A DNA stretch of 64,000 nt from Synaphobranchus kaupii (Eukaryota; Chordata; Actinopteri; Anguilliformes; Synaphobranchidae): assembly GCA_029718625.1 (NCBI GenBank), contig CM056380.1, positions 104,537,893 to 104,601,892 of the forward strand. The letters run 5' to 3'. Shown piece after piece: positions 22,735 to 35,572 of the stretch. Under the pieces are notes generated by a model. It was not told the DNA's origin. It ran no database searches and saw only the letters and a list, made by a program, of their open reading frames with translations. Made by a program: the position numbers and the translations under genes. Each line of letters starts with the position of its first letter. Within the stretch, counting starts at the first letter, position 1.

Positions 22735-24828
22735 CTAGTCTCTTTGACTATGCGGTTGCTTTTTCCCGCTTCTCTCCTGCCTTGGCCTGACTGCGACTTT
22801 CTTGTTAACAGTATATTGCTTTGTGATACAACCTAATAAATGTGTGGGAAGTGCTCCACCTCAGATTCTGAACGAGAATAATGAAAAAAAATAGGAAACA
22901 CACCAGAAAACTGTGCCGAAAATAACTACTGAACAATGTGTCAACAATAGCCAAATGGAATTTGGATTGGATTGTAATCTTGAATAAAGACAAACATCCC
23001 GGAATCTTCTTCACAGCTTGCCGTGGCTTTCCAAGCAGAGGGAGAGTAATGTTAACTTGTCAGGCTGGCACATAGGCCATAGAAAAATATGGAGGAAGAG
23101 TTGGCATGCGATGCAGCAGCCATCTGCTGAAAAGCAGTGAACCAGACTTCCTTGCAAAAACATCACTTTTATTAAAGTGCCTCGTGCTAATGGGGTGTAA
23201 GCAGTGGTCTTTCATGTACATATTATACTTGTCCTTGTCATCGTAATGATAACTACAAAGATTCAATGGGACTGGCAACCATGACAAATATATATCAGCA
23301 TACTTATCTGTCACACAAACTGAACTGAACATTGAATCAAAAAACCACACAGCATTTCAAGTTTGGTAATATTTATTGGAGATGAGATTGAATAAATGAA
23401 TGAATAAACTGGTTACCAGACGAAGACCACATGAAATGCCAGCAGTGACAGATAATCCTTTCAGGTCTTTTTCCACTGTCACAGTGGTGCGAATACCTCA
23501 CAGCAACTGCTCTGTGTTACGGCAACCAAACTCATTTACTACTGTGTATCAGACGCAAATGGTTTTATGTTGCTGGCAGTGGAATCACAGAATCTTCTAA
23601 ACTCACACGAGGAATGTCAAGAGTTCCTCTCTCCCTCTCCCACTCTCTCTCTCTCACTCACACACACACACACACTCTCTCTGTGTGAGAGAGAGACGAG
23701 TACTTAAGGGGGGATTTGTGTGTGCGTTTCTGCGCATGTGTATAAACATTATCCGTGATGTGAACCAATCCCTTGTCTCTACAGTTGGGGGATTAACAAA
23801 CTCCCAAAAGATCTTGTATGTCGTACATTTAATTCAATTATTTCCAAACAAGGTGCAATATGTGCGGTAGCAGGTTTCACAGTGTCTTCAAGAGAGATAA
23901 TCCCAGCAAGGGTTAAGATATGTGAGGTACATGCACATGGCAGTGGGATGGGGACAGGGAGGGACGTCACGGCTGTGTATACAGTATATACATGGCTCCC
24001 AGGGGGGAACAGGTTGTAACTTGTTGCCTGTGTGTGACATTGGCTCTTCGCATAAACTGTCAAGAGAGAGACAGCAGCTGCCCTAGACTAACACTGGGGG
24101 CATAATAACCATGAACTGGTTGTCACCCAGGGAATCCAGTGCCAAGTAGGCACTTACTCTGTTTGGAAATAAAATTAAGAGGCTTTTTTGAAGATGAGAA
24201 AGTTATACAATTTTTTAGTTATACAATGAAATAAGAAGATATATATCTAGAATATATGTGGATTCTTTCTTGGTATATATGCATACTCATTAAGTGCATT
24301 CACCACGCACATATATTCTCCAGCTCTGTTTTATTAATTATGTTGTTTAGGTTCACTTTCATGGCTTGACTTTACCTCAGATTAAATATATAATCTTGAT
24401 AGCAAAATAATAGCATGGATCACCTCTCTGCCTAACATTTAGTACAAAGGCAAGTGCTGTATATCAAATACAGAAATGTTAAGTGCACAACACAGAGATG
24501 CTGACAGAGATTGCACTCAAGTGAAATAAAAGTTTCCAGTGGAATCATACACAGTTAACAACACGCAAAAATTCATAACAACCCCGCCCCTTCCCATACA
24601 CACACATGCACACACACACACACGCACGCATACACACACACCTTTTCAGGTGAGAGGTATCATCTGAATTTAGATCCCAAATAAGGGGTGTTATTTTGAG
24701 GGCGCAGCCAAAGTATTTGCACGTGTTATCATTTCACACTTTGCAGGTGATCAACTAAAAGTCATTATGTAGATTACTCCAGCCACAAACAGCCATATTT
24801 AAATGAGAGATTTTGCGTGTCTGGAATG
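22735..24828. other. No gene recognised; simple repeats
   Basis: Microsatellite-like (CT)n/(CA)n/(GA)n lies at 23635-23697 and a CA-rich run at 24596-24643. Open frames under 100 codons have no domain. Nothing else is seen. Confidence 0.5.
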
Positions 24829-25263
24829 GTTACACTGTAGGAGATGTCTCGTAAGAAAACGGTGAAAAGACTGGCAGCAATGTTGCCAGTGAGAAACCAT
24901 TTAAAGAATTTGAAAGAAATCTATAATTCATGTTATTTTAGATTACTGTTAAATAATTATTCTATACGGCTTTGACAGTGTTTTGAAATTTTTTACAAAC
25001 ATTTTACCTTAAAAATATTGTTTTTTTCCACTGCAAAAAAAAAACTTACAGGATTTCACAGTCTTTTTTAACACAGTCATGTAGAATACCAACAATAACT
25101 CATTATTTAACAGTCATCCCATAAAATAACAGGATTTATACAGTTAAATAGCAAGATTTATAGGCTTCAGCTAAATAAAAGGATTAATAGTTTTCCGCCT
25201 TCATTAAATTGCTTGTCACTGGCAACATTGCTGCCTTTTTCATGGTATTTTTTTACAGTGTAG
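24829..25263. mobile_element. MITE with ACTGTA ends
   Basis: The TIR starts TACACTGTA and the last bases are TACAGTGTA. Inner arms share GGCAGCAATGTTGCCAGTGA in inverted order. The interior is AT-rich and noncoding. The target duplication could not be read. Confidence 0.65.
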
Positions 25264-25362
25264 GTATAGGCTACTGCTACATTGAACAAGCTGGTGGTTA
25301 AATATGAACTGTTTCACTGGATGTCTCTTAGTTTCTACAGGGTGTTACAGATGTTTGTGAGG

Positions 25363-26377
25363 ACTGAAATGATCAACTATGCTTAATATCACTACTCGCA
25401 CCATTAGTGTCACAATTTTCATGGGTTTTATTTTGATAGTTTTTAGTGAAAAGTGAAATTTTATAAACTTTTTCGGCTATAACTTTTGAACTGTTTAGCC
25501 TATCTTCAAAATTATTTTTGCCTCAAATTCGGTGGTTCGTGGCAAATAACCTTGCCATTAGGATCAATGAGGTCCGCCATATTGGATCTTTTGCAAATTT
25601 GCATTTTGTGAAAAACCTATAAATTCGAACTCCTCCGAGACCATTTGACATATCAACATGCAACTCAAACCCATTTGTTCAGGGGACGATTCTCTAAAGA
25701 ATCACGAAGCGATTTTCCTGATTTTCCAAATTTCCTGATTGCAGTAAGCCAATAAAAACTGTTGTGGGCGTGGCTAGTCACAAAAACGCTAATAACTCTT
25801 CAATTCTTCAATGGATATTAATAAAATTTGGTTTCTGTACTTGCACTTACCTTCTGAGCCAAACTCTAAAGTATTGGCTCAATAGAATCAAATGGTGGCG
25901 CTATAGAGCATAATCAATTTTTTTAAATGCATAAATTCATAAAAAATCACCATTATTTTTTAGACATTTAAAATTTGCTGTAGTGATCAATTTCCTCATC
26001 TGGAACATATGTATGTGCCACATATGTCGCTGCCATCTTGGATTGGCCACCATTTTGGAAATGCTATTACCATTTCCCTTCATGAAAAATCACTGTTGTG
26101 TTTTAAACATTGAAAATTATGTGTCGTCATCAATCAATGGGCAGCCACCGGTTATCTGTTATGGCTTAGTGGTACGAGCAATGGCTTGGTATGTGGGGAC
26201 CAGGGTTCAATCCCCACCATAGGTTACTTTTCTTTTCGATGAAAACAATGCAGTTTGTTATGCTTTTCACACTTAATAATGTTCTTTTCACATTATTGCA
26301 AAGGTGAAGAAACTTTACTATATTAACTATTCACTGTTTCACTAGTACTTAAATGAGTGAAACAAATAAAGTTTTAA
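25363..26377 (+). repeat. SINE-like repeat unit with tRNA-type promoter, left of insertion
   Basis: It contains an A box TGGCTTAGTGG (26162-26172) and a B box GGTTCAATCC (26204-26213), both matching the Pol III consensus. The part from 25829 is repeated at 35930-36345. The unit is interrupted at TTAA (26374-26377) by a 9.2-kb insertion and resumes at 35573. No tRNA cloverleaf is preserved. Confidence 0.65.
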
Positions 26378-27250
26378 CTCTATGGGCTTTGGCCCCCTAG
26401 TGGTGGGACGTATCCGTCCCAATTTTTTATAGTGTTCATATTTCTCCTAACCTCTTGCTGCCAAACGCCCCCTAGCGGTAACGCCGGCGTGACGGAAATT
26501 ATTACATTATACATTTCATTAATTTAATAATATATAATAAACTGCTCACCTCAATATTTTGATTAAATATCCTTAAGATATATCCATTCCTTCTGGGAAA
26601 GTGGTTTTTAAGCCCAAAACGTCGGGATAAAACTTAGTAAATAACGTTGGAAACTCGGACCTAATTCTCAAACATGTATTGCAGCTTGATGTCACACCAT
26701 AAACAATGTGCTGGTAAACTGTTCTGCTTAATTGTATTTCACAAAACTTTGGTTTGAAAAATCATTATACCTTTAGGCTTCAAGAAAAAATACTTTAAAA
26801 CTTTCATACGGCTGTACATTATTTTTTTCCAATTTTAAACCGACTTGTGCTTTTTTGCACTTGATTACGACTCGTTCGGCTGTGTTCACTTTGGCGTTGT
26901 GAAACTCAGCCAGTTTCTGGAGTACCAATCCCATGGCTTAGTATATGTTAGCCAGAGTAGTTTTGAACGTGCTTGCAGAGATTTATGCAAAACCGTCGTC
27001 AATTGGGTGTATTTCTTTGACTGATAGCACAATAGGCCTATCTGAAGTGGGAAAAACCGTCTTCCACCCGCCTCCACTCTGAGTATTATTTGCTTTCCAT
27101 TGGGTTTTAAAACTGTCTGTCAAATATTCCAGGCAATAGCCAAGACTCTTATCTTTGAAACAAGCCGGCTATTGAATACAATAGCCGTCGTAAAAAAGGA
27201 AATCCTGCCCTGCGTATAAGGAAGTTCCAACCCACGCGTAATTATCGAAC

Positions 27251-27260
27251 CAAGATGGCG
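27251..27260 (+). promoter_or_regulatory. YY1-like motif AAGATGGCG
   Basis: CAAGATGGCG lies 124 bases before the start codon at 27383 inside the inner piggyBac-like element. It fits the YY1 consensus often found near transposon and TATA-less promoters. This is a motif match only. Confidence 0.4.
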
Positions 27261-27382
27261 CAGTGTTTTTACCTTGTAGCGTAGCTCGCTACATTCCGTT
27301 TAGCAAAGCACAATTAATTAGGTAAGGCCCGCAGTTACATTTTTTTACTTTAGAGTATTTTTGAGACAGTTTTTGTGTAGTT

Positions 27383-27522
27383 ATGTCGAGATTTTTGAGG
27401 CGTTTATCCGTGCACCAAGTGCTAGACGAACTGGATAAGCCAGAAGATGTTTTTGCCGAGGGAGACTCATCCTGTCTCAGTGACGCTGAATCCACTGATG
27501 ACCGAGATGATGTTGCTGACAT
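27383..27522 (+). CDS. piggyBac-like transposase first exon, acidic N-terminus
   Basis: The frame starts MSRFLRRLSVHQVLDELDK and continues with an acidic, Ser/Asp-rich stretch ending DDRDDVADM, split by a donor AT before GTAAGT at 27523. An acidic start before the catalytic domain is usual in piggyBac transposases and PGBD proteins. No later exon with catalytic aspartates is found. The assignment depends on the enclosing TTAA element. It may be an unrelated small frame. Confidence 0.45.
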
Positions 27523-29473
27523 GTAAGTTGTTTTATCATACTAACAGTGTTATGCTATAAACGCATTGAATTTCGCCATGACAGGTAACGTCGTTAGGGC
27601 TGGTGGTATTACAGATTTTCTCGATATACCAGTGTGAATTCACGCAATGCCATGCGCGTTCGTAATTACATTGTGTCAACTGTATTTTATTGTTTTTCAT
27701 ACAATTAATATTACAAATTGCACATTCCAACGGTATGATAAATAATTTATGAAGTAAACTTAGGGTGTATTGTCTGTGTTGACAAACTCGCACGTGTTAC
27801 GTGGCGTTGCCAACAACACAGATGTTTGTGGAAATGGTAAGTTTGGTGTAAGCATCGAAGGAAATGTGCAATTTAGCTGCAATGCGTGAATCCCTGTGTT
27901 TCTTCTGTGAAGCTAACTAACCTTATATACTTATGCATAAAATCGGTCCCTCTCAGCTAAATTAATATAGATAGTATTACCTTTACAGTGGCAAGCTAGC
28001 AAGCAAAATTACAGGTAACAAGCAGCTAGCTATCTATTTGTGTCTGAGATGAGCTACTAAATCAATTTTTTTGAGTGTGAAATGGCTTCTGGAAGTGTTT
28101 AGTAAAGTCATTGTTCCACATGAGTAAATTGTTCTGTATGCAGTACAGAAGGCTGTGCAGGTAAACAAAATGGCAATTTATGCATGGTATGAGGGAGAGA
28201 ACATGATAACATGAGGGAGTACTTGTTTATTATTATTATTGTTGATTGTTGTTGTATAAGGGGGACTAATGGGTATATCAACATGGTGGACAATTCCATG
28301 GACAGGGTTAGTGGGGTTTGTAATGATGCAGATTGCTCTCCTGAGGGAATGTGTAGTCTAAATGGCTTCTGTATGAATGGTTAAATAATCTCTCCTCACC
28401 GTCCACCCCCATGTTTTGATCCTTTACCTTTTTTTGTTTTTAGTTCATTTTTTTTAGCTTTTTGGACCCTGCCATTTTGTACTTTCTTTGTGTAAATACG
28501 GTAACTTCAGCAATTAGAGGGCAAGGATCTTTTTATTTGTTACAGCAGGGGTGTTTTTATTTTTTATCTAGGAAACTGGTGGACTTTTGATTTTTTTATC
28601 CACTGCACTTTTAGTAGTACACCTTAGTGCACTTGTATATAGTTGATATATGTTTGTCATGTATAAAGTTTTGCCTCCTAAAACCCAACCCCAACGTCCC
28701 TGTCATAGGAGGTGGCAACAGAATAAAGGACAGGACTGTCAAGCAGTAATGTGTAGGGAAGTTTCATACTATTCCCATTATTCATTTGAAAACCTGTTTG
28801 CACATTCCTGGACTCATTTCTGGCTAATGGGGCTCTGGTGATATACACAAGATTCACTGTGCTGCTACATGGGTTTTGACAGCTTTTTGTAACCTTGGGT
28901 AGTTAGTTGTGTAATATGAAGAGCACCAAGAACACGTCTAAAAATGAACTTTTATTGCCAATATTGACAAATTATCTCATTTTATTGTAAAAACCTAAAA
29001 AATAAATCATATTGAGACCTTTCTGGAACATTGCCATTTTTGGCACATTTGGCACCATTTGGCACCATTTGGATAACGAAAAAGGTTCACCTGAAAAAAA
29101 CCCTGTAAAATTTGAATGGTTTGAGATATTGACACCAGATTGTTACCAGAGGTAGGCAGCATATTGATGAATCAGATAGAGGAGTCATTTCCTTGATTGC
29201 ATTTGTAGCTCATCAGGTAAAAATTCTTAAACTTGAATGTAGGTACCCGTTTTTTAGTTTTTTTATATTTTCTGTACATAAATTGTTGTAGTTAAGTATC
29301 AAAAACTGTATTTCTATGAGTTCTCACTGCTTAGTTGTAATACTGCAGGTGTCTGCTTTAATAAAAGCCATGAACCATATTTGTACCATTTATAGTTTTT
29401 GAGATAACCACCTTTGTTTGTCACTAGTGAAAACAGGCAAAAATTGGCCTATTTTGCCCTCGGTAGGAAGAGG

Positions 29474-31816
29474 TTAAATTCTAAATTATAACGTTAATAA
29501 AACACGGAACCTTTGACGCAAAATTGTTAAAAACAGTCACAGCCTGCGAACACATTCGTTTATATGCTTATCAGCTCTCAGGTTACACTACAGAGCCATA
29601 AAGCAGCAGGGTGCTAATAGCCCAACCCACTTTTTTTATTTGTTTACAGCCTTCACCTCGCCGCAGTCACAGGCAATAAAATGCATATCACAAAAGCTCT
29701 TGGTACCATTTCAACACGCTAAAAAATCAAGATCCGATTTAGGAACAATTGTATGTTTTTGAAAATTTGTATAAATAAACATTATGTGTTTTTTCCCTGT
29801 GCTCACTTCACTATGCATACAACCGATGTGCTTCCGGTTTTGTATAAATATATTTTATTTTCTACAAAAGCTCTTCGTAAACATGTTTAATCAACCAAAT
29901 ATTTTACCTGGTTATGTAGTTATAACTGTTTTCTGAAGAATCCTGAACGCTTTTTCGTAATCCATTAATCCATTCTCCAGCAAACTCGCATTTACCTTTG
30001 TACTACGTTACCACCGTTGCGTAAAACCATTACTAGACGGGGTTTCCTACCCCTTTAAATGAAGTAAAAGATGTCATATTCCAGCGACTGGGAACGGCGC
30101 TGTATCCACGCGTAACGACAGCCCATTGCGCAATCGGCTGTGCGCTCCTGACTGTCGACAGCATCAGATGACGCCTGTGGCCATTTTCACTGAGTTTATC
30201 TGGAAGGGATGGCCTGGATTGCTGTTTTTAGTATATCCAGATGATATTTAGCAATGTGTAGCTTTTTTGTGAGCTGAAAAACTGTCCTGTGACGTATTTT
30301 CTCTGTACGCATACGGAGGTTTGTTGTATGGTGCAATTGCGCTGGTGATGTCTTTGCTGCTTCAAAGTTTACGATTATTTTATACATTTATACGCGAACG
30401 TGGCAATCAACGGTGGAAAGAAGAGCGCTTATTTCACGGTTGCTCAGGTTTTGGAGGTGTTCCACCGAAGTTTCCCAGAGGTGAAGAAGTCTGTGTTCTG
30501 GCAGAGCAATGACTCCGGCATGGGACCCGTGCCTGGACATGTAAGTGTTTTTAAAAATATATAATACAAATTATTATTATTATTATTATTGTTATTATCA
30601 TCATCATCATCATAATCATCAACAGTATGGAGCGCTATTATCTAGAGTATATTTAGTTTGGTGATGGATTCTCGCAGGAGTTCGCTAGTTAGCTAGTTAG
30701 CTTCTATGGTTTCACAGGCTGGTAAGGAGCGCCTGCTGTTTGTTTGTTTTCTAGCGTTCATTCCCTGTTTCTTTGTGCAGAAACCAACACAAGGGCTAGT
30801 TGTTGAATTTACACATGAAACGACATCCATTCTCAGTACTTTATTTCACGGTTCAGTCAAGACATTACAGTATTATAATAATGTAATTTAGTTTGTGCAA
30901 GCTGACAAACTAATTCATAAATCCTAGTTAGCTACGAGTGCTAATTATGTTGGAGCTAATATCAGACGTACTGTGGATGTAAGATTTTTTAATGTATATA
31001 CGTATATATATATTATATATATATATAATATATATATATGTGTGTGTATATATATATATATTTTTTTTTTTTATAAAATAAAAAAAAATTTCCACTTAAT
31101 TGTAATACTTGCCATATGTTTTTTTGAGATAATTTGTGATCTCATTTTTTAGTGATTCTTCTTAGTAATGTACTTGAATCTGTCTTTTTCAGGGAGGACA
31201 GTGAAGACACCCCTCCCCCACCTGACACCTCTGTCGTAGGAGGTGGTAACAGACAGGTTTGCCAAATAGTGATGTATAATTCATTACTTTTGCTGTAAAA
31301 AGTCAAGTTGAAGGCTTGTTTTAGATAAACCTGTTATTCTGCTAGCTTATGGGGCTCTGGTAAATCTAATTTTGAAGTACAGTGCCATTTTAAATGTAAA
31401 GCAGATTGGTTGGATAACATTAGGGCAAGTAATCCTGTTCGGAGAGGTATTTGGGCACAATTTTGGCACAATTTGTAAGATCATACTCTCATACACATAT
31501 ATACAAAACATGTGTAGGTTTATTTTCTTTACATTTTGTATTACAAAAACTGTTTCAATAGAAAGATAAAGTTTTCTGATGATTGACATGCCTGGACAGA
31601 AAGATATGCACATGTTTTATATTTGGAGAGGTTTGGATAAATATTGGGACACTGGGCACAGTTTTGGAAAAATTACCAATGGATAAGGAAAGCCTGTAGA
31701 TATCTTTACCAAATTCTATAAATTTGTGGACAACATATCAGTGCACTAGTGTAAGGAATTCTGGCTTGCTCCAGTACTTTGAAGTTGAAATAGTCAGTGC
31801 TAAACTGTAAAAACAC
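29474..31816 (+). other. Interior of outer piggyBac-like element
   Basis: An open stretch at about 30397-30540 (SAYFTVAQVLEVFHRSFPE) ends at a donor GTAAGT at 30541. A second stretch after TTTTTCAG at 31195 reads EDSEDTPPPPDTSVVGGGN, acidic and proline-rich. Together they resemble spliced transposase N-terminal remnants. (ATC/ATT)n near 30570-30612 and (AT)n at 30990-31075 are simple repeats. Confidence 0.4.
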
Positions 31817-31992
31817 AAGGGGCCCTATCTTACACCCGGCGCAAAGCGGCGCTAACACAAACGCAAGTGTCTTTGCTATCTTACACCCGGCGCTAGGTCC
31901 ATAATAACGCCTAACGCTTACGCCGTTTAACTAGCATTGCGCCATTAACTAGTCTTGCGCCATCATTAGTGAACTGGGCGTGTTGGTCTTAA

Positions 31993-33515
31993 AGGTTGTA
32001 TCAGCGATTTTGGCTGGAAACATAAATGATCACATTCATCTGATTTTTCCTCACGATCCGCTAGCTGCCCGCCCCATAAGCAGGCCGTCAAAAAACTGCG
32101 TCTCTGTTAGTGATGTGTCGTTCATGAATGAGCCGATTCTCTTGAACGGCTCTTTGGTAGGAACGAAGGGAACCGAGTCTCGTAGGTATCTGAGCCGTTC
32201 TTTTTTGCCAAGTTTTCCCTAGAGTGTTTCCCATCAAAATATTTCATAAAACGCGACCATGTTTTTGGTATATTATATTTTATATTAGAGTACATTTCCA
32301 TAGCCTATAAGATTTTAGTCACGTTAACTGTCGCGGTTAAAAAATACAGAGCGAAGTTCACAAACTCCGTTGGTAGGTTTAAATACATTTCCCATGCACC
32401 CCTACTGGGGGATGACGTTGTCGAATGTGTTGTTTTGATACTTGTGTTGCTTTCAAAATAAAGGGAGAGTTTGCATTAGCTCTTCAACTCGCAAATTATT
32501 CGTCGTCTCTCTATCGCTCAACTTCCACAACCTTGCATAATATATCGACAAGAAGTCGTACGTCTTGTAAAGTGAGTGGGAAAATATTATACATTAGGCT
32601 ATATAGCCTATATTACATTTAATCAATTTCTAATCCATTTCTAATTATTATTATATTCTAATTTAAGTGCGTGTGTGTGTGGGCAGTAGAAAACCGTAAT
32701 GAAGTGAACGTAAATATGAACAAAAAAAAAAGATATGTAGGTAGAGTATCATATATGTTCACGTGTTATTTATGTCTTCTGCTAATGGGCAGATGTTTAC
32801 AGTCCTCTGCCAGACATTTGGCGACTAGTATGTGCATTATTAGATTTAGTAGTGTAATCCTGCCATTCGTAGTCGTAAAGTGCCCCCTTCTCACACATGC
32901 ATGCATGCACACATACACGCAAAAAGAACGAAGAGCCGTTCTTTTGAATGGCTCTCGGAAACGAACGGAGCCATAAGATCCGGTTCCCCTAAAAGAGCCA
33001 TAATTCCCATCACTAGTCTCTGTAGGCAGCCTATGCTCCGAGATCGTACACAAAAACAAATGGTACTACCAACCACTCAAAACCAAAATAAACAGTATTC
33101 CAACCAATCACAATGATCTGCACAAACGCTAATACTCTTATCTCGCTGAAATCTTGACGGATTTACAAACGGTTTGGTTTCTTACAAACGTTATTAACGT
33201 GGTTATAATTCTGGATGTTTGAACACTATTTTTTAAAACATAACATAATTATTCATAAGTATGTTTGTTTGGGATTTCGCTTCAGAAGTGACGTCACGTT
33301 TGTGCAGATCATTGTGATTGGTTGGAATACTGTTTATTTTGGTTTTGAGTAGTCGGTAGTACCATTGTTTTTGTGTACGATCTCGGAGCATAGGCTGCCT
33401 ACAGAGACGCGGTTTTTTGACGGCCTGCTTATGGGGCGGGCAGCTAGCGGATCGTGAGGAAAAATCAGATGAATGTGATCATTTATGTTTCCACCCAAAA
33501 TCGCTGATACAACCT
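31993..33515. mobile_element. TTAA foldback element (Kolobok-like?), nest layer 3
   Basis: The long TIRs start AGGTTGTATCAGCGATTTTGG and run for more than 100 bp. TTAA lies on both sides (31989-31992 and 33516-33519). The five other Harbinger-like copies lack it at the same place where that part is preserved. TTAA duplication is used by Kolobok and by piggyBac; no protein is present to decide. A hAT-like element sits inside at 32108. Confidence 0.75.
32108..33015. mobile_element. hAT-like non-autonomous element, nest layer 4
   Basis: The ends are TAGTGATG and CATCACTA. Both flanks read GTCTCTGT (32100-32107 and 33016-33023), a perfect 8-bp target duplication. The undisturbed site is visible in the opposite arm at about 33395-33408. 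The subterminal parts carry mirrored GAGCCGTTC/GAACGGCTC motifs. No transposase is present. Confidence 0.88.
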
Positions 33516-35572
33516 TTAAGATGAGGAGTGGCCAGGATTCTTTTTGGCGTATTGCTATCTTGAGCCAGCAGAAAGCCCTTGCGCTAGAACCACCACAAAC
33601 CTGGTCTAAAGTCATGTCGCAGTTGTTTACATGCTATTTTAACGGCGCATATAAGTGCGTCTACATAGGCGTGTGCACAACGCGCATACCCTCCTGTCTG
33701 TTACACACAGGGGCGTGCACAGGCATGACTAAAATATCTAGATCACAATGTGAAATATTATTATTGTGTAGGCTATATCAAAAATGCATAATAATAAAAG
33801 GTTCCATAGGTCCACATACCTTTCCCTCAGCGAAGGGAAACAATGCCACATTACATTGCTCTCAGCCCACTCCATCAACATCCAGGCGATGTGCGATGGT
33901 ACGGGACAATGGCTATCCATTAAAAAGGAGTTGATAACACCTATAGCTATCAAGCCTAATGCGCAAATTGTCTTTGCACCTAATGCGTGAATTGTCATTC
34001 AATGGAAAACTCGCGCACGGCAATAGACGGACATTTAAGTTCTGAAAATGCGCTTCAGATGTCATTACAATACAGCTCTGTTTATCTATGAATACAGCCT
34101 GTAAGTAAATAGAATGGTTTGTGACTGAAAAAAGTTCAAAACCTTGTCCAGTGAATATTGCATTTATTGTTTTTCAAATAGCCTAGGCTACAGCGAATTC
34201 GCTGTGCATAAGGTTTTTTTTCGATAGCCTATGGTTAAAAAACGGAGATGTCACCATGTTAACTAAATTGTAACCTTAGCTATTCTTCGTCCTTCATATT
34301 TTTTTAAATTACAGTGACCAGGTTTCCATACTCTCACCGTTTAAAGCCCAGCTGATTTCACCCGTTATTCCTTAACTGAGCAAAACGATTTTAAAGAGAA
34401 CTAAGCGTCTAATTAGAAACTAAAACAAATTTGCAGCACGTTACACAATTAATTCACAATTCATTTTAATGCCATTCTCTGCACGTGAGCTGCATGTTCT
34501 CTGTTTCCAAGTCGCACGTTTCACGGTCTTCCTGGGAAAGTGGATTGTTTTAAAGGATTACGCTACGAGTAAAACAGGTTGGTCACATTTCCATAAACAG
34601 GACATTATTAAACAAGGGGAAACATGCGTGAACTTATGGGTTGCGAACCTGACAGCTTTATTGTAGGCTATTTAGTGTCATCATTAAGGCAAAATAACGG
34701 TATGTATGTTATTAATCAATATTAGCCTACTATGCAGGTAGCCTAATGAACTTTGGATGAAGCTTGAACTTCAAGAACTCCATGAGAACAGCCTCTTGGA
34801 ATTGATGTTTGACACTTTCATTGCATAATCAAACGAAATTCGCTGAACAAGCAGGCTAATTTGGCGTTTTCTAAGGTGAGACTGAAGCCATTGATAGCTT
34901 ATTCTCAGCTGTTGCAGGTCCTTTTAACGAAATTTAACCGCACATATTTTGTAAAATAACAGCCCTGTCTGGAATTACCGGGAACTCATAGGCTAGTGGT
35001 TAGTCCGAATAATATTGATCATACTCCATTTAGCCTATTCCTTGATCACACTAAACACGCACGAGCATGTCTGTTTCGCCATCATAAGCAATCCGCCAAG
35101 GTGGAAAAGCAGGCTTTTAAAGGGAATGGGATATGACATTTTGATTGGTTTATTGAATGTCACGCCCAAGACACACCTATAATTAATGAAGCGACTAGGT
35201 TCAGCCCAGTTGCGCCATGCGCCGTGCTTAGCGCCAAAAAAACACGCCGTTAAAATAGCAAAAGTGGACTTGGACACGCCCTAAATGGACTTAGCGCCAT
35301 GCGCTTAGACTAAGCGCCAAGATCGCCAAGATAGGGCCCAAGACGTTTTGTACTTTTTTTTGTTTTTTATGTGTATTATGTATAAACTGTATGTGACCAT
35401 TTTTACATAAATTTATTCTGATGCAAATTTCTGAATGGTACAAGCCTCTTCTTTCATTGAAACTTTCAACCATGGATGTGCAGTGAATAGTTTTTGAGAT
35501 ATTGGCACTTAATTGACACCAGTAAAAACTAGGCGAAAATTGGCCCAAATGGGCCAAAGTAAATAGGGTTAA

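Larger units (their letters stand above)
26451..29473 (+). mobile_element. Inner piggyBac-like element (nest layer 2)
   Basis: The left end CCTCTTGCTGCC and right end (reverse) CCTCTTCCTACC agree at 10 of 12 bases. The flanks are CTAA (26447-26450) and TTAA (29474-29477), a TTAA duplication with one change. The right ends of inner and outer elements are similar (GGCCAATTTTxGCCTx), as are 28672-28740 and 31217-31280, so both belong to one family. Confidence 0.7.
31820..35339. mobile_element. Harbinger-like element, full-length copy 2 (nest layer 2)
   Basis: The ends are GGGCCCTATCTT and its exact complement. AAG flanks both sides (31817-31819 and 35340-35342), a 3-bp duplication that fits PIF/Harbinger. 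After removing the insertion at 31993-33515 about 2 kb remain. Stop-free stretches of 60-90 codons recur between copies but contain no transposase motif, so I regard it as a non-autonomous family. Other copies: 19985-22734, 39491-41082, 43247-43732, 49071-52060 and 62101-62608. Confidence 0.7.
26378..35568. mobile_element. Outer piggyBac-like element (nest layer 1)
   Basis: TTAA occurs at 26374-26377 and 35569-35572. Removing the insert rejoins a sequence that is intact at 36327-36380. The end sequences CTCTATGGGCTTTGGCCC and (reverse) CCCTATTTACTTTGGCCC match at 14 of 18 positions. About 2.7 kb belongs to the element itself; the rest is two later insertions (26451-29473 and 31820-35339). Remnants of a transposase N-terminus are near 30397-30540 and 31196. 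The catalytic DDD domain is missing. Confidence 0.75.

Noticed and set aside
26162..26213. Possible tRNA gene
   Set aside because: A and B boxes are present but no cloverleaf stems can be formed; it is a SINE-like head.
33738..33998. Recurrent 85-codon frame also at 22096 and 50523
   Set aside because: Same element family; open on both strands with no recognisable protein.
35035..35277. Recurrent 80-codon frame also at 39553, 51756 and 62331
   Set aside because: It lies in the subterminal part of the Harbinger-like element, differs randomly among copies and has no domain.
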